Positions 35,353 through 43,967 of a stretch of 64,000 nucleotides of DNA are shown in pieces. Each line of letters begins with the position of its first letter. Positions within the stretch are counted from its first letter, which is position 1. The position numbers and the translations under genes were made by a program. The notes under the pieces are model-generated. The model made no database searches, was not told the DNA's origin, and saw only the letters and a program-made list of their open reading frames with translations. The stretch comes from Kitasatospora fiedleri (lineage in GTDB: Bacteria > Actinomycetota > Actinomycetes > Streptomycetales > Streptomycetaceae), in contig NZ_OX419519.1 in the NCBI RefSeq assembly GCF_948472415.1, positions 6,105,001-6,169,000 on the forward strand, read 5' to 3'.

Positions 35353-36696
35353 GTGGAACGAGCGGACGCGGCACCGGCCGATCGTTCGGACGCGGCACCG
35401 GCGGAGCGGTCGGACGCGCCACCGGCCCGGCTCGACGTGCTGCGCAGCATCGACCAGTTGCCGCCCGGCAGCTGGGAACGGCTGGCCCCCGCGGGTGACC
35501 CGATGTGGACCCGGAACGTCTTCCGCGCCCTGGAGCGCAGCCGGGTCGGGCCCGCCGGGTACGCCTACCTGACGGTGCGCCGGGGCGCCGAGACCGTCGC
35601 GGTGCTGCCGCTCTGCCTCTTCCCCGACCTGCGGCTCGACCGGATCGTCGGCCCGCACGAGCGCCGCCTGCTCGCCCCGCTGCGCCGCCTCGCGCCCCGC
35701 CTGCTGCGGGTGCCGATGCTGTTCTGCGGCCACCTGCTCGGCCAGGGCCACGTCCTGGCGGCCGAGCCGCTCGACGGGCCGACCGGGCGGCTGCTGGTCA
35801 CCGCCGTCCTGGACTTCGCCCGGCGCGAACGGCTCGGCACCGTGGTCTTCAAGGACTTCGCCGGGCCCGACCTCGCCCCGCTGCGCGCCCCGCTCACGGA
35901 GGCCGGCTTCTTCCTCGCGCCGAGCCTGCCCGACACCGAACTCGCCCTGCCCACCGACTCGTTCGAGCAGTACCTGGCCGCCCTGCCGGCCAAACCGCGC
36001 CGCAACGCCCGGGCCAAGATCCGCCGCTTCGGCTCCCGTCCCGACCTGCGGATCGAGGTGCTGGCCGCGTTCGACCACCTGCTGCCTCAACTGCTCGCCC
36101 TGTACGGGCAGGTGATGGACCGCGCCGACCAGACCCTGGACGTCCTGGACCACGCCTTCCTGGCCGCCCTCGCCGCCGACCCGCTCAGCCGCCTGGTGGC
36201 CTGCTTCGAGGGCGAGCGGCTGGTCGGCTTCCTGCTCTGCCTCTTCACCGCCCGGCCCGGCGCGGGCGGTACGGAGAGTGCGGGCGGCGAAGGCGGTGCG
36301 GGGGACACGGGCGGTACGGGAAACACGGGCGGCGCGGACGGGATCGTGCCGGGGGCGACCGGGGCCCGGATCGGCCTGGACTACCGGCTGGCCCACGACG
36401 CCGCGCTCTACCACAACCTGCACTACGCGGCCGTCCGGCTGGCGATGGACACCGGCTGCCGGCACATCCGCTTCGCCCAGACCGCGTACCTGCCGAAGGT
36501 GGAGATGGGCTGCGCGCTGATCGAGCAGTGGCACGCGATGACCCACGTCCGGCCGCTGCCCCGCGCGGTGCTCCGCCGGCTCCTCCCGCCCGCCCTGGCC
36601 GCCGCCCGCGCCCAGGCGTTGGACCCGCCCGGCGGCAGCACCGGCCCCGCGCCCCGTCCCCGCACCGAAGAGAGGCCCCCGCATGCCGCACGTTGA
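35353..36696 (+). CDS. GNAT/FemAB-like acyltransferase
   Basis: 447 aa, starting 4 nt after the dehydrogenase stop. The N-terminus has repeats of RSDAAPA-type units. The body has features of the GNAT/FemAB-like fold: TVRRGAETVAVLPLCLFPD, AALPAKPRRNARAKIRRF, VLAAFDHLLPQLLALYGQVMDRADQ and YHNLHYAAVRLAMDTGCRHIRFAQTAYLPKVEMGC. A Gly/Thr/Ala-rich insertion (about residues 302-335) interrupts it. Such enzymes transfer acyl or aminoacyl groups to amines. With an aminotransferase in the operon, N-acylation of an amine product is a reasonable inference. Confidence 0.7.
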   Translation: MERADAAPADRSDAAPAERSDAPPARLDVLRSIDQLPPGSWERLAPAGDPMWTRNVFRALERSRVGPAGYAYLTVRRGAETVAVLPLCLFPDLRLDRIVGPHERRLLAPLRRLAPRLLRVPMLFCGHLLGQGHVLAAEPLDGPTGRLLVTAVLDFARRERLGTVVFKDFAGPDLAPLRAPLTEAGFFLAPSLPDTELALPTDSFEQYLAALPAKPRRNARAKIRRFGSRPDLRIEVLAAFDHLLPQLLALYGQVMDRADQTLDVLDHAFLAALAADPLSRLVACFEGERLVGFLLCLFTARPGAGGTESAGGEGGAGDTGGTGNTGGADGIVPGATGARIGLDYRLAHDAALYHNLHYAAVRLAMDTGCRHIRFAQTAYLPKVEMGCALIEQWHAMTHVRPLPRAVLRRLLPPALAAARAQALDPPGGSTGPAPRPRTEERPPHAAR

Positions 36697-37138
36697 AGTG
36701 GAACTGCCCGTCGCCGCGGCGCCCGAGGACGCCTGGCCGGTGGTGGTGGACGTCCTCGGCTACCCCGCCTGCATGGAGAGCGTCGACTCGGTCGAACTCG
36801 TCGAGCAGCCCGACGAGCGGCACCGGACCACCGCCTGGTCGGTCCGGCTCCAGGGCTCGGTGCTGCGCTGGACCGAGGCCGAGGTGATCGACCACGCCGC
36901 CCGCCGCTTCGACTTCGAACAGACCAGCGGCGACCTCGGCGCGTTCGCCGGCCACTGGTCGGTGTCGCCCGCGCCCGGCGGCGGCAGCACCGTCGCCCTG
37001 CACGTCGACTTCGACATCGGCATCCCGCTGCTCGCCGAGATGCTCAACCCGGTCGCGGCGGACGCCCTGCGCGAGAGCGCCGCCCAGATGCTCGGCGCCC
37101 TCGAACAGCGGCTCCTGCTCCAGGGGGCCGCCCGATGA
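36683..37138 (+). CDS. SRPBCC (polyketide cyclase/dehydrase-like) protein
   Basis: 151 aa; the ATG at 36683 has GAGAGG upstream and overlaps the previous gene by 14 nt. The pattern MPHVEVELPVAAAPEDAWPVVVDVLGYPACME, WTEAEVIDHAARRFDFEQTSGDLGAFAGHWSVSP and a long C-terminal helix fits the START-like SRPBCC fold of aromatase/cyclases and lipid carriers. It may cyclise or dehydrate the carrier-bound intermediate, or bind the lipophilic product. No catalytic residues can be assigned by eye. Confidence 0.8.
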   Translation: MPHVEVELPVAAAPEDAWPVVVDVLGYPACMESVDSVELVEQPDERHRTTAWSVRLQGSVLRWTEAEVIDHAARRFDFEQTSGDLGAFAGHWSVSPAPGGGSTVALHVDFDIGIPLLAEMLNPVAADALRESAAQMLGALEQRLLLQGAAR

Positions 37139-38439
37139 CCACCACCGCACCCGACACCACCGCACCCGACGCCACCGCACCCGACACCACCGCCACGGAC
37201 CCCGCGGTGGTCTTCGACCGGCTGCGGCGCCACCTCTCCCCGAAGCTCGCCCTGACCGGCGGCTTCGCCGGGCGCGGCGCGGTGGAGGCGGCCGGCGAGG
37301 GCTGCCGGGTGACGCTCTCCGACGGCCGGACCGCGCTGGACTTCGGCTCCTACGCCGTCACCCTGCTCGGCCACCGCCACCCCGCGGTCACCGCGGCCGT
37401 CCGCGCCCAGTTGGACACCATGCCCACCGCGACCCGCAGCCTGGCCAACCCGGTCACCGCCGAGGCCGCCGCCCGGCTCAGCGGCTACCTCGGGGACGTC
37501 CTCCCGAAGGTGTACTTCGGCCTGAACGGGGCCGACGTGGTCGAGGTCGCTGTCAAACTGGCCCGGCTGGCCACCGGCCGCCCCCGGGTGCTGGCGGTGC
37601 GCGGCGGCTTCCACGGCAAGTCGCAGGGCGCCCTCGCGCTCACCCACAGCCCGCTCTACCGCCGGGGCCTGCTCGGCTGCGAGGTGGACGTGGTCCACGT
37701 CGACGCCGAGGACCCGGCGGCGGTCGGCCGGGAGACCGCCGGCGGCCGGGTGGCCGCCGTCGTGCTGGAACCGGTGCAGGGCGAGAACGGCGCCCTGCCG
37801 CTGCCCACCGGGGTGCTGCGGCAGTGGTGCGCGGACGCGGCCCGGCACGGCGCCTTCGTGATCGCCGACGAGATCCAGTGCGGGCTGCGCCGCTGCGGCG
37901 AACGCTCGGTCGCCCTCGCCGACGGGCTGCCCGTCGACGCGGTCCTGCTCGGCAAGCCGCTGGGCGGCGGCGTCGTCCCGCTCTCCGCGCTGCTCTGCTC
38001 GGAGCGGCTGTACGCACCGCTGGCGGCCGACCCGTTCCTGCACTCGGCGACCTTCGGCGGCCACCCGCTGAGCTGCGCCGCCGTCCCCGCCGCCCTCGAC
38101 GCGATCGAGGAACTCGCCGACCACGGACGCGAGTCGGCCGCCCAACTGGACGCCGCACTGACCGGCCTGCACGAGCGCCACCCGGACGTGGTGCGGGCCG
38201 TGCCCGGCCGCGGCCTGCTGCGCGGCCTCGACTGCGCCTCCCCGCAGGCGGCCGGCGCGATGGTGCTCGAACTGGCCGCCGCCGGACTGCTGGTCTCCCC
38301 CTGCCTGAGCCGCCCGACCACCGTCCGGCTGCTCCCGCCGCTGATCGCCACGGCGGCCGAACTCGCCGAGGCGACCACGATCCTGGACGCCGCGCTCACC
38401 GCCACCGGACGCGCCCTGCGGACGGGCGGCACCGGCTGA
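37135..38439 (+). CDS. Class III PLP-dependent aminotransferase
   Basis: 434 aa, coupled to the SRPBCC gene by ATGA. After a Thr-Ala-Pro-Asp repeat leader (residues 2-22), the class III pattern is complete: LDFGSYAVTLLGHRHPAV, VYFGLNGADVVEVAVKLAR, GGFHGKSQGALALTHSP, VVLEPVQGENGALPLP, VIADEIQCGLRRCG and PLP lysine K274 in VLLGKPLGGGVVPLSAL. These enzymes often aminate aldehydes or ketones with omega-amino donors. In this operon it likely converts an acyl aldehyde or ketone to an amine. Confidence 0.9.
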   Translation: MTTTAPDTTAPDATAPDTTATDPAVVFDRLRRHLSPKLALTGGFAGRGAVEAAGEGCRVTLSDGRTALDFGSYAVTLLGHRHPAVTAAVRAQLDTMPTATRSLANPVTAEAAARLSGYLGDVLPKVYFGLNGADVVEVAVKLARLATGRPRVLAVRGGFHGKSQGALALTHSPLYRRGLLGCEVDVVHVDAEDPAAVGRETAGGRVAAVVLEPVQGENGALPLPTGVLRQWCADAARHGAFVIADEIQCGLRRCGERSVALADGLPVDAVLLGKPLGGGVVPLSALLCSERLYAPLAADPFLHSATFGGHPLSCAAVPAALDAIEELADHGRESAAQLDAALTGLHERHPDVVRAVPGRGLLRGLDCASPQAAGAMVLELAAAGLLVSPCLSRPTTVRLLPPLIATAAELAEATTILDAALTATGRALRTGGTG

Positions 38440-38561
38440 CCACGCCCGACGGGCCGCGCACGGCGTACGACACGCGGTGCACGGCGTACGGACACCGGCC
38501 GACCGCGGCCGGTGCGGAGTACGGAGAAGGCCGCCCGGTGCGGCGAAAGGAGCGAACCCAG

Positions 38562-38945
38562 GTGCCCACACGAGAGGAACTGGCCGTGACGGTCAGGGCG
38601 GTCATCTCCGACGTCCTCGGCACGGACCCGGACGAGTTGCGGGAACGGACCAGCCTGGCCGAGGACTACGGCGTCGACAGCCTCGAACTCATGGAGATCG
38701 GAGCCCGGTTGGAGCGGACGCTGCGCCTGCGGATCGACCCCGACGACCTGGTCTCGGCCCGCGACGTCGGCCACGCCATCGACCTGCTGCGCGCCCGGCT
38801 GGACGACCCCGCGACCGCCGCGCCCGGCAGTCGGCTGCACGGCGCGGTGATCGACCTGTCGGCCCCGGCACCCGTCCCCGTCCCGGCCGCCGCCGTCACC
38901 GTCACCGCCGCCCCCACCGTCCCCGCGCCGGAGGGCCCCGCGTGA
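38562..38945 (+). CDS. Acyl carrier protein with Pro/Ala-rich tail
   Basis: 127 aa. Residues 1-80 form a normal ACP: VTVRAVISDVLGTDPDELRERTSLAEDYGVDSLELMEIGARLE in pieces, with phosphopantetheine serine S40 in GVDSLELM. The remaining 45 residues are low-complexity (VIDLSAPAPVPVPAAAVTVT), unusual for a discrete ACP. The GTG at 38562 follows AAGGAG. Its stop overlaps the ketosynthase start (GTGA), so the two are made in step, as partners should be. Confidence 0.9.
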   Translation: MPTREELAVTVRAVISDVLGTDPDELRERTSLAEDYGVDSLELMEIGARLERTLRLRIDPDDLVSARDVGHAIDLLRARLDDPATAAPGSRLHGAVIDLSAPAPVPVPAAAVTVTAAPTVPAPEGPA

Positions 38946-40195
38946 GCCCGCAGGACCGGCACCCCTCGGGCGGGCACCGGGTCGCCGTCACCGGCATCGG
39001 CGTGAAGTCCCCGGCGGGCAACAGCCTCGACGAGGTGTTCGCCGCGGTGCTGGCCGGCCGGTCCGTCGCGGCCCGGGTGGAGCGGCTGGTCGAGGCCGAC
39101 CTGCCGGTCCACTTCGCCTGCCTGGTACCGGAGTTCGACCCGGAGCGCTACCTCAGCCGGCGCGAGGCCCGGCAGATCGACCGCCCGGCCCAACTGCTGC
39201 TGTGCGCCGCCGACGACGCGCTGGCCGACGCCGCCCTGCCTGCCGACCGCCGCCCCGACCGGATCGGCGTGCAGATCGGCACCGGCATCGGCGGGCTGTC
39301 CAGCATGGAGGCCGCCACCGCGGGCTTCGTCGACCGCCCCCGGGACCTGCCGGTGCACACCGTCCCGCGCACCATGGCCAACTCGCCCGCCTGCCGCATC
39401 GCGCTGCGCCACGGCTTCCAGGGCGTCTGCACCACCTACTCCAGCGCCTGCGCCAGCGGCGGCACCGCACTGGGCGAGGCCGCCCGCCGCATCCGGTACG
39501 GCGAACTGGACGTGGCGGTGGCCGGCGGCGTCGACGCGGCGGTCAGCACGGTGGTGATGGGCGCCTTCGCCCGGATGCGCGCGCTCTCCACCCGCAACGA
39601 CCGGCCCGCCCTGGCCAGCCGCCCGTTCGACGCCGACCGGGACGGCTTCGTGATGGGCGAGGGCGCCGCCGTCCTGGTGCTCGAACGCTGGGAGTCCGCC
39701 CGGGCCCGCGGCGCGGTCATCCACGGCGAGATCGCCGGCTACGCCGAGAACTGCGACGCCTTCCACATCGCCGCCCCGCACGAGGACGGCGAGGTCGCCG
39801 CCCGCTGCATGCGGCAGGCCGTCGCCGACGCCGGGCTCTCCCTCGCCGACATCGGCCACATCAGCGCGCACGGCACCTCCACCGTGCCGGGCGACCGCGC
39901 CGAGGCCCGGGCCATCGAACGCTGCTACGACGGCCAGTCACCACCGGTCACCGCGGTCAAGGGCGTCACCGGCCACCTGATCGGCGCGGCGGGCGCGCTG
40001 GCGGCCGCCCTCGCCCTGCGCAGCGCGTCCCGCGCGCTGGTGCCGCCGATCGCCAACCTGCACGACAGCCCCGAGGGCGGCCGGATCGACCTGGTGCACG
40101 GCGCGCCGCGCGCCCTCGCGCCCGCGCCGGTGCTGTCCAACGCCTTTGGGTTCGGCGGCCAGAACTCCTGCCTGGTGCTCGCGCCCCCGCCCTGA
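38942..40195 (+). CDS. Beta-ketoacyl-ACP synthase (FabF-like ketosynthase)
   Basis: 417 aa, full-length KAS II-type enzyme. The triad is intact: cysteine 170 in TYSSACASGGTALGEA, histidine 310 in ISAHGTSTVPGD and histidine 345 in VKGVTGHLIGAAGALAAA. MGEGAAVLVLERWESARARGA is also present. There is no chain-length-factor partner, so this is a single ketosynthase working with the upstream ACP, using malonyl-ACP from primary metabolism. It probably performs one or a few condensations on an acyl starter. Confidence 0.92.
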   Translation: MSPQDRHPSGGHRVAVTGIGVKSPAGNSLDEVFAAVLAGRSVAARVERLVEADLPVHFACLVPEFDPERYLSRREARQIDRPAQLLLCAADDALADAALPADRRPDRIGVQIGTGIGGLSSMEAATAGFVDRPRDLPVHTVPRTMANSPACRIALRHGFQGVCTTYSSACASGGTALGEAARRIRYGELDVAVAGGVDAAVSTVVMGAFARMRALSTRNDRPALASRPFDADRDGFVMGEGAAVLVLERWESARARGAVIHGEIAGYAENCDAFHIAAPHEDGEVAARCMRQAVADAGLSLADIGHISAHGTSTVPGDRAEARAIERCYDGQSPPVTAVKGVTGHLIGAAGALAAALALRSASRALVPPIANLHDSPEGGRIDLVHGAPRALAPAPVLSNAFGFGGQNSCLVLAPPP

Positions 40196-40297
40196 GCCGC
40201 CCGCCCTGAGCCGCTCCCGTTCTGAACCGCTCCCGTCCCGAACCGCCTCCGTTTCGAACCACCCCTCCAGCAGACCTCCAGCAGAGGAACCAAGCAG

Positions 40298-41344
40298 ATG
40301 CGAGTCCTTCTCACCGGGGCGACCGGAGTGGTCGGCACCGAACTCGCCCACCAGCTGGGGACCGTGGCCGCCGCCCACGGCCGCCCGCTCGACCTCGTCC
40401 CGGTCGCCCGGCGCGGCGGCGACACCGCACTGCCCTGGCGGATGGGCGCCGAACCGCCGCCCGCCGCCCTCGCCGGGCACTGGGACGTCATCGTGCACGC
40501 CGCGGCCAGCACCCGCTGGACCCTCGGCCGGGACGAGGCGGTCGCCGCCAACCTCGACCCGCTGCGCGCCGTCCTCGCCCTCGCCGACCGCGACACCCAC
40601 CTCGTCCAGGTCTCCACCGCGTACGTCGGCGGCGAGCGCAACCCCGAGGACCTGCGCGGCGCCGAGTTCGAGGGCTACCGCAACGGCTACGAGTGGTCGA
40701 AGGCCCGCTGCGAGGAGATCGCCCGCGACGAGCACCCCGGACCGCTCACCCTGGTCCGCCCGCCGCTGGTCGTCGGCCGCCGCGCCACCGGCGAGATCGC
40801 CCGCTTCTCCGGCCCGTACACCATGCTCCAGGCCCTCGTCTCCGGCACCGCCGCCGTGGTGGTCGGCGACCCGGCCGGCCACGCCGAGATCAGCCCCGTC
40901 GACGAGGTCGCCGCAGCCCTGACCGCCGCCGTCCTGGACGCCCCGCCCGACCGGCCGCGCACCGAGGTGATCGCCGCCGGGCCCGACAGCCTCGACCTGG
41001 ACACCCTGCTGGACGTCATCTGCACCACCCTCAACGACTTCCGCGCCGCGCACGGCGTCACCCCCGTCGAACGGCCGCCGCTGGTGTCCGTCGACAGCTG
41101 GGAGCGCTTCTTCCTCCCGCTCTCCGACCAGTACCTCTCCCCGATCCAGAGCCAGGCCGTCAGACTCCTCGCCATGTTCCAGAGCTACACCAGCATGCGC
41201 CGCCCCTTCGAACCCACCTGGAAGGTCCCCGACCCGGCCGCCGCCATGGCCGCCTCCGTCCGCCACTGGGCCGAACGCCGCCCCCGCCTCGCCCTGGCCC
41301 GCCCCGAACCCTGGACCCTGCTCGGCCCCGGCCCCGGCCGCTGA
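40298..41344 (+). CDS. NAD(P)-binding extended-SDR reductase (thioester/fatty acyl reductase-like)
   Basis: 348 aa. The N-terminal Rossmann motif is LLTGATGVVGTELAHQLG; HAAASTRWTLG and catalytic Tyr-Lys in GYEWSKARCEE follow, then TLVRPPLVVGRRATGEIARF. This combination resembles NAD_binding_4 (Male-sterility/thioester reductase) proteins and other extended SDRs. As last gene of the operon it could release an ACP-bound acyl chain as an aldehyde for the aminotransferase; an ordinary sugar or lipid epimerase role is the alternative. AGAGGAAC precedes the ATG. Confidence 0.75.
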   Translation: MRVLLTGATGVVGTELAHQLGTVAAAHGRPLDLVPVARRGGDTALPWRMGAEPPPAALAGHWDVIVHAAASTRWTLGRDEAVAANLDPLRAVLALADRDTHLVQVSTAYVGGERNPEDLRGAEFEGYRNGYEWSKARCEEIARDEHPGPLTLVRPPLVVGRRATGEIARFSGPYTMLQALVSGTAAVVVGDPAGHAEISPVDEVAAALTAAVLDAPPDRPRTEVIAAGPDSLDLDTLLDVICTTLNDFRAAHGVTPVERPPLVSVDSWERFFLPLSDQYLSPIQSQAVRLLAMFQSYTSMRRPFEPTWKVPDPAAAMAASVRHWAERRPRLALARPEPWTLLGPGPGR

Positions 41345-41362
41345 GCGCACCCGCCGGTGCGC
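41345..41362. terminator. Terminator hairpin at the end of the biosynthetic operon
   Basis: GCGCACC-CGCC-GGTGCGC is a perfect 7-bp stem with a 4-nt loop beginning directly after the reductase stop. It faces the convergent xylanase gene. Confidence 0.55.
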
Positions 41363-41389
41363 CCGACGGCCGGGGCCGGGGAGCCGTGA

Positions 41390-41669
41390 TCAGGTGGTGG
41401 TGCAGGTGGTGGTGGGCCAGGTGGTGGAGCCGTTCTTCGTGATGGTCATGCCCCAGGTGTTGCCGGAGCCGTTGGGGGTGGCGACGAGGGTCTGGGCGTC
41501 GGGGTAGGTGGTGGTGGCGTTCCAGGTGGAGCTGACCTTCTCGGGGGTGGGGACCTTGACGGTGACCTTCCAGCTGCTGGAGCCGGTGACGGTGACGTTG
41601 AGGTTGTAGCGGTCGCTCCAGGAGGTGCCGGCGGAGAGGGTGGCGGTGCAGCTCCCGCCGCCGGTGCCA
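41390..41669 (-). repeat. CBM2 module copy A (xylanase)
   Basis: This roughly 280-bp stretch is almost identical to 42931-43208 in the deacetylase. I see three substitutions and one length difference in a G run. Identity extends through synonymous positions, indicating recent duplication or gene conversion. Confidence 0.92.
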
Positions 41670-42384
41670 CCGCCCCGGTACCGCCGCCACCGGTGGAGGA
41701 GCCGAGGGTGAGGTTGGAGCTGCCGCTGCTCTGGTAGCCCTCGGTGGCCAGAATCTCGTAGTTCATGCTGCCGAGGTTCATGCCGTACCTGGCCCACGCG
41801 TCGAAGTGGTTGCCGACCGTGATGGTGCCGCCGGTCCGCTTCGACTGGCGGACGCTCCAGTACTGGTTGAAGGTCTTGTTGCCCTCGATGGAGGGGGCGT
41901 TGACCCGGGTGGTCTCGTAGATGTCGTAGGTGCCGCCGTCGCTGGTGACGGTGCCCTTGTAGGTGCCGGTGGGCTTGTACGAGCCGTAGTTCTCGACCAC
42001 GTAGTACTCGACCAGCGGGTTGGTGGTCCAGCCGTACAGCGACAGGTAGGCGTTGCCGCTGGTGCTCCAGGTGCCCGAGTAGGTCACCGGGTTGCGCGAG
42101 CCGGTGCTCCAGCCCTTGCCGGCCACGAAGTTCCCGGCGTTGGTCCAGGAGGTGCTGTAGGCGCCACCGCCGTTCAGGGACATCGAGGCCGCGCCGCTGC
42201 CCTCGGTCCAGAACGAGTAGAAGTACCCGCCGTCGTTGCCGGTCTGGTTGCTGGTGACGGTCGCCGCGTCGGCGGTGCCCGGCAGCAGCACGACCGCCGC
42301 GAGGGCCGGCGGGAGGACGCGTGCCGTGCGGACGAGCCGCCACATCCGGCCGGCCCGGGGGCTCTTGGGGTGGGGGAGTGCCAC
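41390..42384 (-). pseudogene. GH11 endo-1,4-beta-xylanase with CBM2, linker frameshift as read
   Basis: A signal peptide (RTARVLPPALAAVVLLPGTADA) precedes a complete GH11 jelly roll: TNQTGNDGGYFYSFWTEG-like start, nucleophile E126 in PLVEYYVVENYG, acid/base E215 in ATEGYQSSGS. After a Gly/Thr linker the reading frame shifts; the rest encodes a CBM2b (CTATLSAGTSWSDRYNLNVT) ending at a TGA at 41390. One extra base in the CCCC run 41673-41676 repairs it, so the break is probably artefactual. GTG at 42384 is the likeliest start, ATG at 42345 possible. It degrades xylan outside the cell. Confidence 0.85.
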
Positions 42385-42930
42385 GAGGAGATCCGTTCTG
42401 CGAGGGGTGGGTGGGGGTGCCGCGCCGCGCTGTCCCTGATCCAGCGTCAACAGGCGTTCGCCGGGCGCGGATTGGCGCGGATTGGCGCGTACGGCCCGGG
42501 CCCTGGGCCGTACGGACTTGTCGACGGCGACAGTGTTGGATGGCGCTCGACGGGCTGTCAACGCTTTCGACAGGACTTCCGAATGCGTCGGTCGCCGCCT
42601 CGGTGGAGTGTGATCGGTGAAGCCACTGGTCGAGGCGGGGTTTTTCGGCTTCCGCCCTCCGGCGTCGAGCGCGGATCGTGCGGTTTCGCTGGTGCCCGGC
42701 TGGCCCGTGCGGCACAATTTTCGGCAACATGCTTTCGAAAATTTCGAAGCCGGGGAGGGGTGGGCCGGGGCTGCGGGGCGGTCCGGTGCGGGGGTGGGAA
42801 TTCCCCGGGGAGGGTGGCGCGGATGCGGCGGTATTTCCCCGGCGGGGAATTCGTTCCGCCGTGCTCGATTTCTCGTGGTACGTGCACGGTTCAGTGGCGG
42901 GGAATTCCCGGTGCGGCCCCGGCGGCGTGA
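42385..42930 (-). promoter_or_regulatory. Upstream region of the xylanase gene
   Basis: This 546-bp gap carries several signals reading towards the xylanase. TTGACA on the minus strand (42561-42556) is a good -35. It sits inside an imperfect 19-bp palindrome (42555-42573, CTGTCAACGCTTTCGACAG). A leader hairpin GTACGGCCC/GGGCCGTAC lies at 42489-42513, and two tandem copies of GCGCGGATTGG near 42468. A perfect CGAAA-A-TTTCG box is at 42736-42746. No gene seen. Confidence 0.5.
42736..42746. promoter_or_regulatory. BxlR-type operator (CGAAAATTTCG)
   Basis: A perfect CGAAA-n-TTTCG palindrome of the type bound by streptomycete xylan repressors (BxlR/XlnR), about 350 nt upstream of the xylanase. 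The LacI regulator encoded at 46114-47145 is the probable ligand. Confidence 0.6.
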
Positions 42931-43208
42931 TCAGTTGGTGGTGCAGGTGGTGGTGGGCCAGGTGGTGGAGCCGTTCTTCGTGATGGTCATGCCCCAGGTG
43001 TTGCCGGAACCGTTGGGGGTGGCGACGAGGGTCTGGGCGTCGGGGTAGGTGGTGGTGGTGTTCCAGGTGGAGCTGACCTTCTCGGGGTGGGGACCTTGAC
43101 GGTGACCTTCCAGCTGCTGGAGCCGGTGACGGTGACGTTGAGGTTGTAGCGGTCGCTCCAGGAGGTGCCGGCGGAGAGGGTGGCGGTGCAGCTCCCGCCG
43201 CCGGTGCC
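42931..43208 (-). repeat. CBM2 module copy B (deacetylase)
   Basis: Near-identical partner of 41390-41669. Here a GGGG run (43084-43087) replaces GGGGG in copy A, and this single-base difference throws the deacetylase out of frame. Confidence 0.92.
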
Positions 43209-43967
43209 CCCGCCCGTGCCCCCGCCGGTACCGCCGCCCGTGCTACCGCCGCCGTTGTCGGTGGGGGCGACGGCGCGGCCGGTCTGCGGGGAGATCATGC
43301 CGGCGCACAGCCCGCGGGAGGCCAGGTTCCGGGCGATCTGCGGGACCGCGGCCAGGGTGTTGGCGGGCCACTCGTGCATCAGGATGACCTGGCCGTTGCC
43401 GAGCCGGCCGACGGCCTGCACGATCGCGGCGGTGCTGGCGCCGTTCCAGTCCTGCGAGTCCACGTCCCAGATCACCTCGGTCAGGCCGTACGTGGCCTCG
43501 ACCGACTTCAGGGTCGCGTTGGTCTCGCCGTACGGCGGGCGGAACAGCTTCGGCGTGCCGCCGCCCGCGTTGGCGACGGCCGACTGGGTGCCGCCGACCT
43601 CGGAGTCGATCCGGGCCTGGCTCTCCTGGGTCAGGTGGGGGTGGGTGTAGCTGTGGTTGCCGATCCACATCCCGGCCGCCGACTCGGCCTGCACCTGGGC
43701 CGGGTAGGCGGCGGCGAACTGGCCCTCGTTGAACACGGTGGCCCGCAGCCCGTTCTGCTTGAGTGCGGTCAGCAGGGCCGGGGTGTGGTCGTTGGACGGG
43801 CCGTCGTCGAAGGTCAGCCCGACGTAGCCGGTACAGGCGGCGGCGGCCCGGGCCGGGAGGGGATCGACGGCGGCGGCCGTCAGGCCGGCCGCCACGGTGG
43901 CGGCGACGGTGGCGGCGACGGCGAGGCCCGCGATCAGCGGGCGCGGCGAGGGACTGGTGACGCGCAT
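42931..43967 (-). pseudogene. CE4 polysaccharide deacetylase/acetylxylan esterase with CBM2, frameshifted as read
   Basis: The ATG at 43967 starts a signal peptide (LIAGLAVAATVAATVAAGLT). The NodB domain has all CE4 motifs: TFDDGPS (D54, D55), NHSYTHPHL (H105, H109), RPPYGET, WDVDSQDWNG and ILMHEW. A Gly-Gly-Thr linker leads to a CBM2b identical in type to the xylanase's. The frame breaks at the GGGG run 43084-43087; adding one G, as in the xylanase copy, restores it to the TGA at 42931. Deacetylates xylan (or chitin) outside the cell. A BxlR-like box lies 136 nt upstream. Confidence 0.85.

Noticed and set aside
42489..42513. GTACGGCCC/GGGCCGTAC inverted repeat as a terminator
   Set aside because: It lies between the likely promoter and start of the xylanase with no gene ending nearby, so a leader hairpin is more likely than a terminator.
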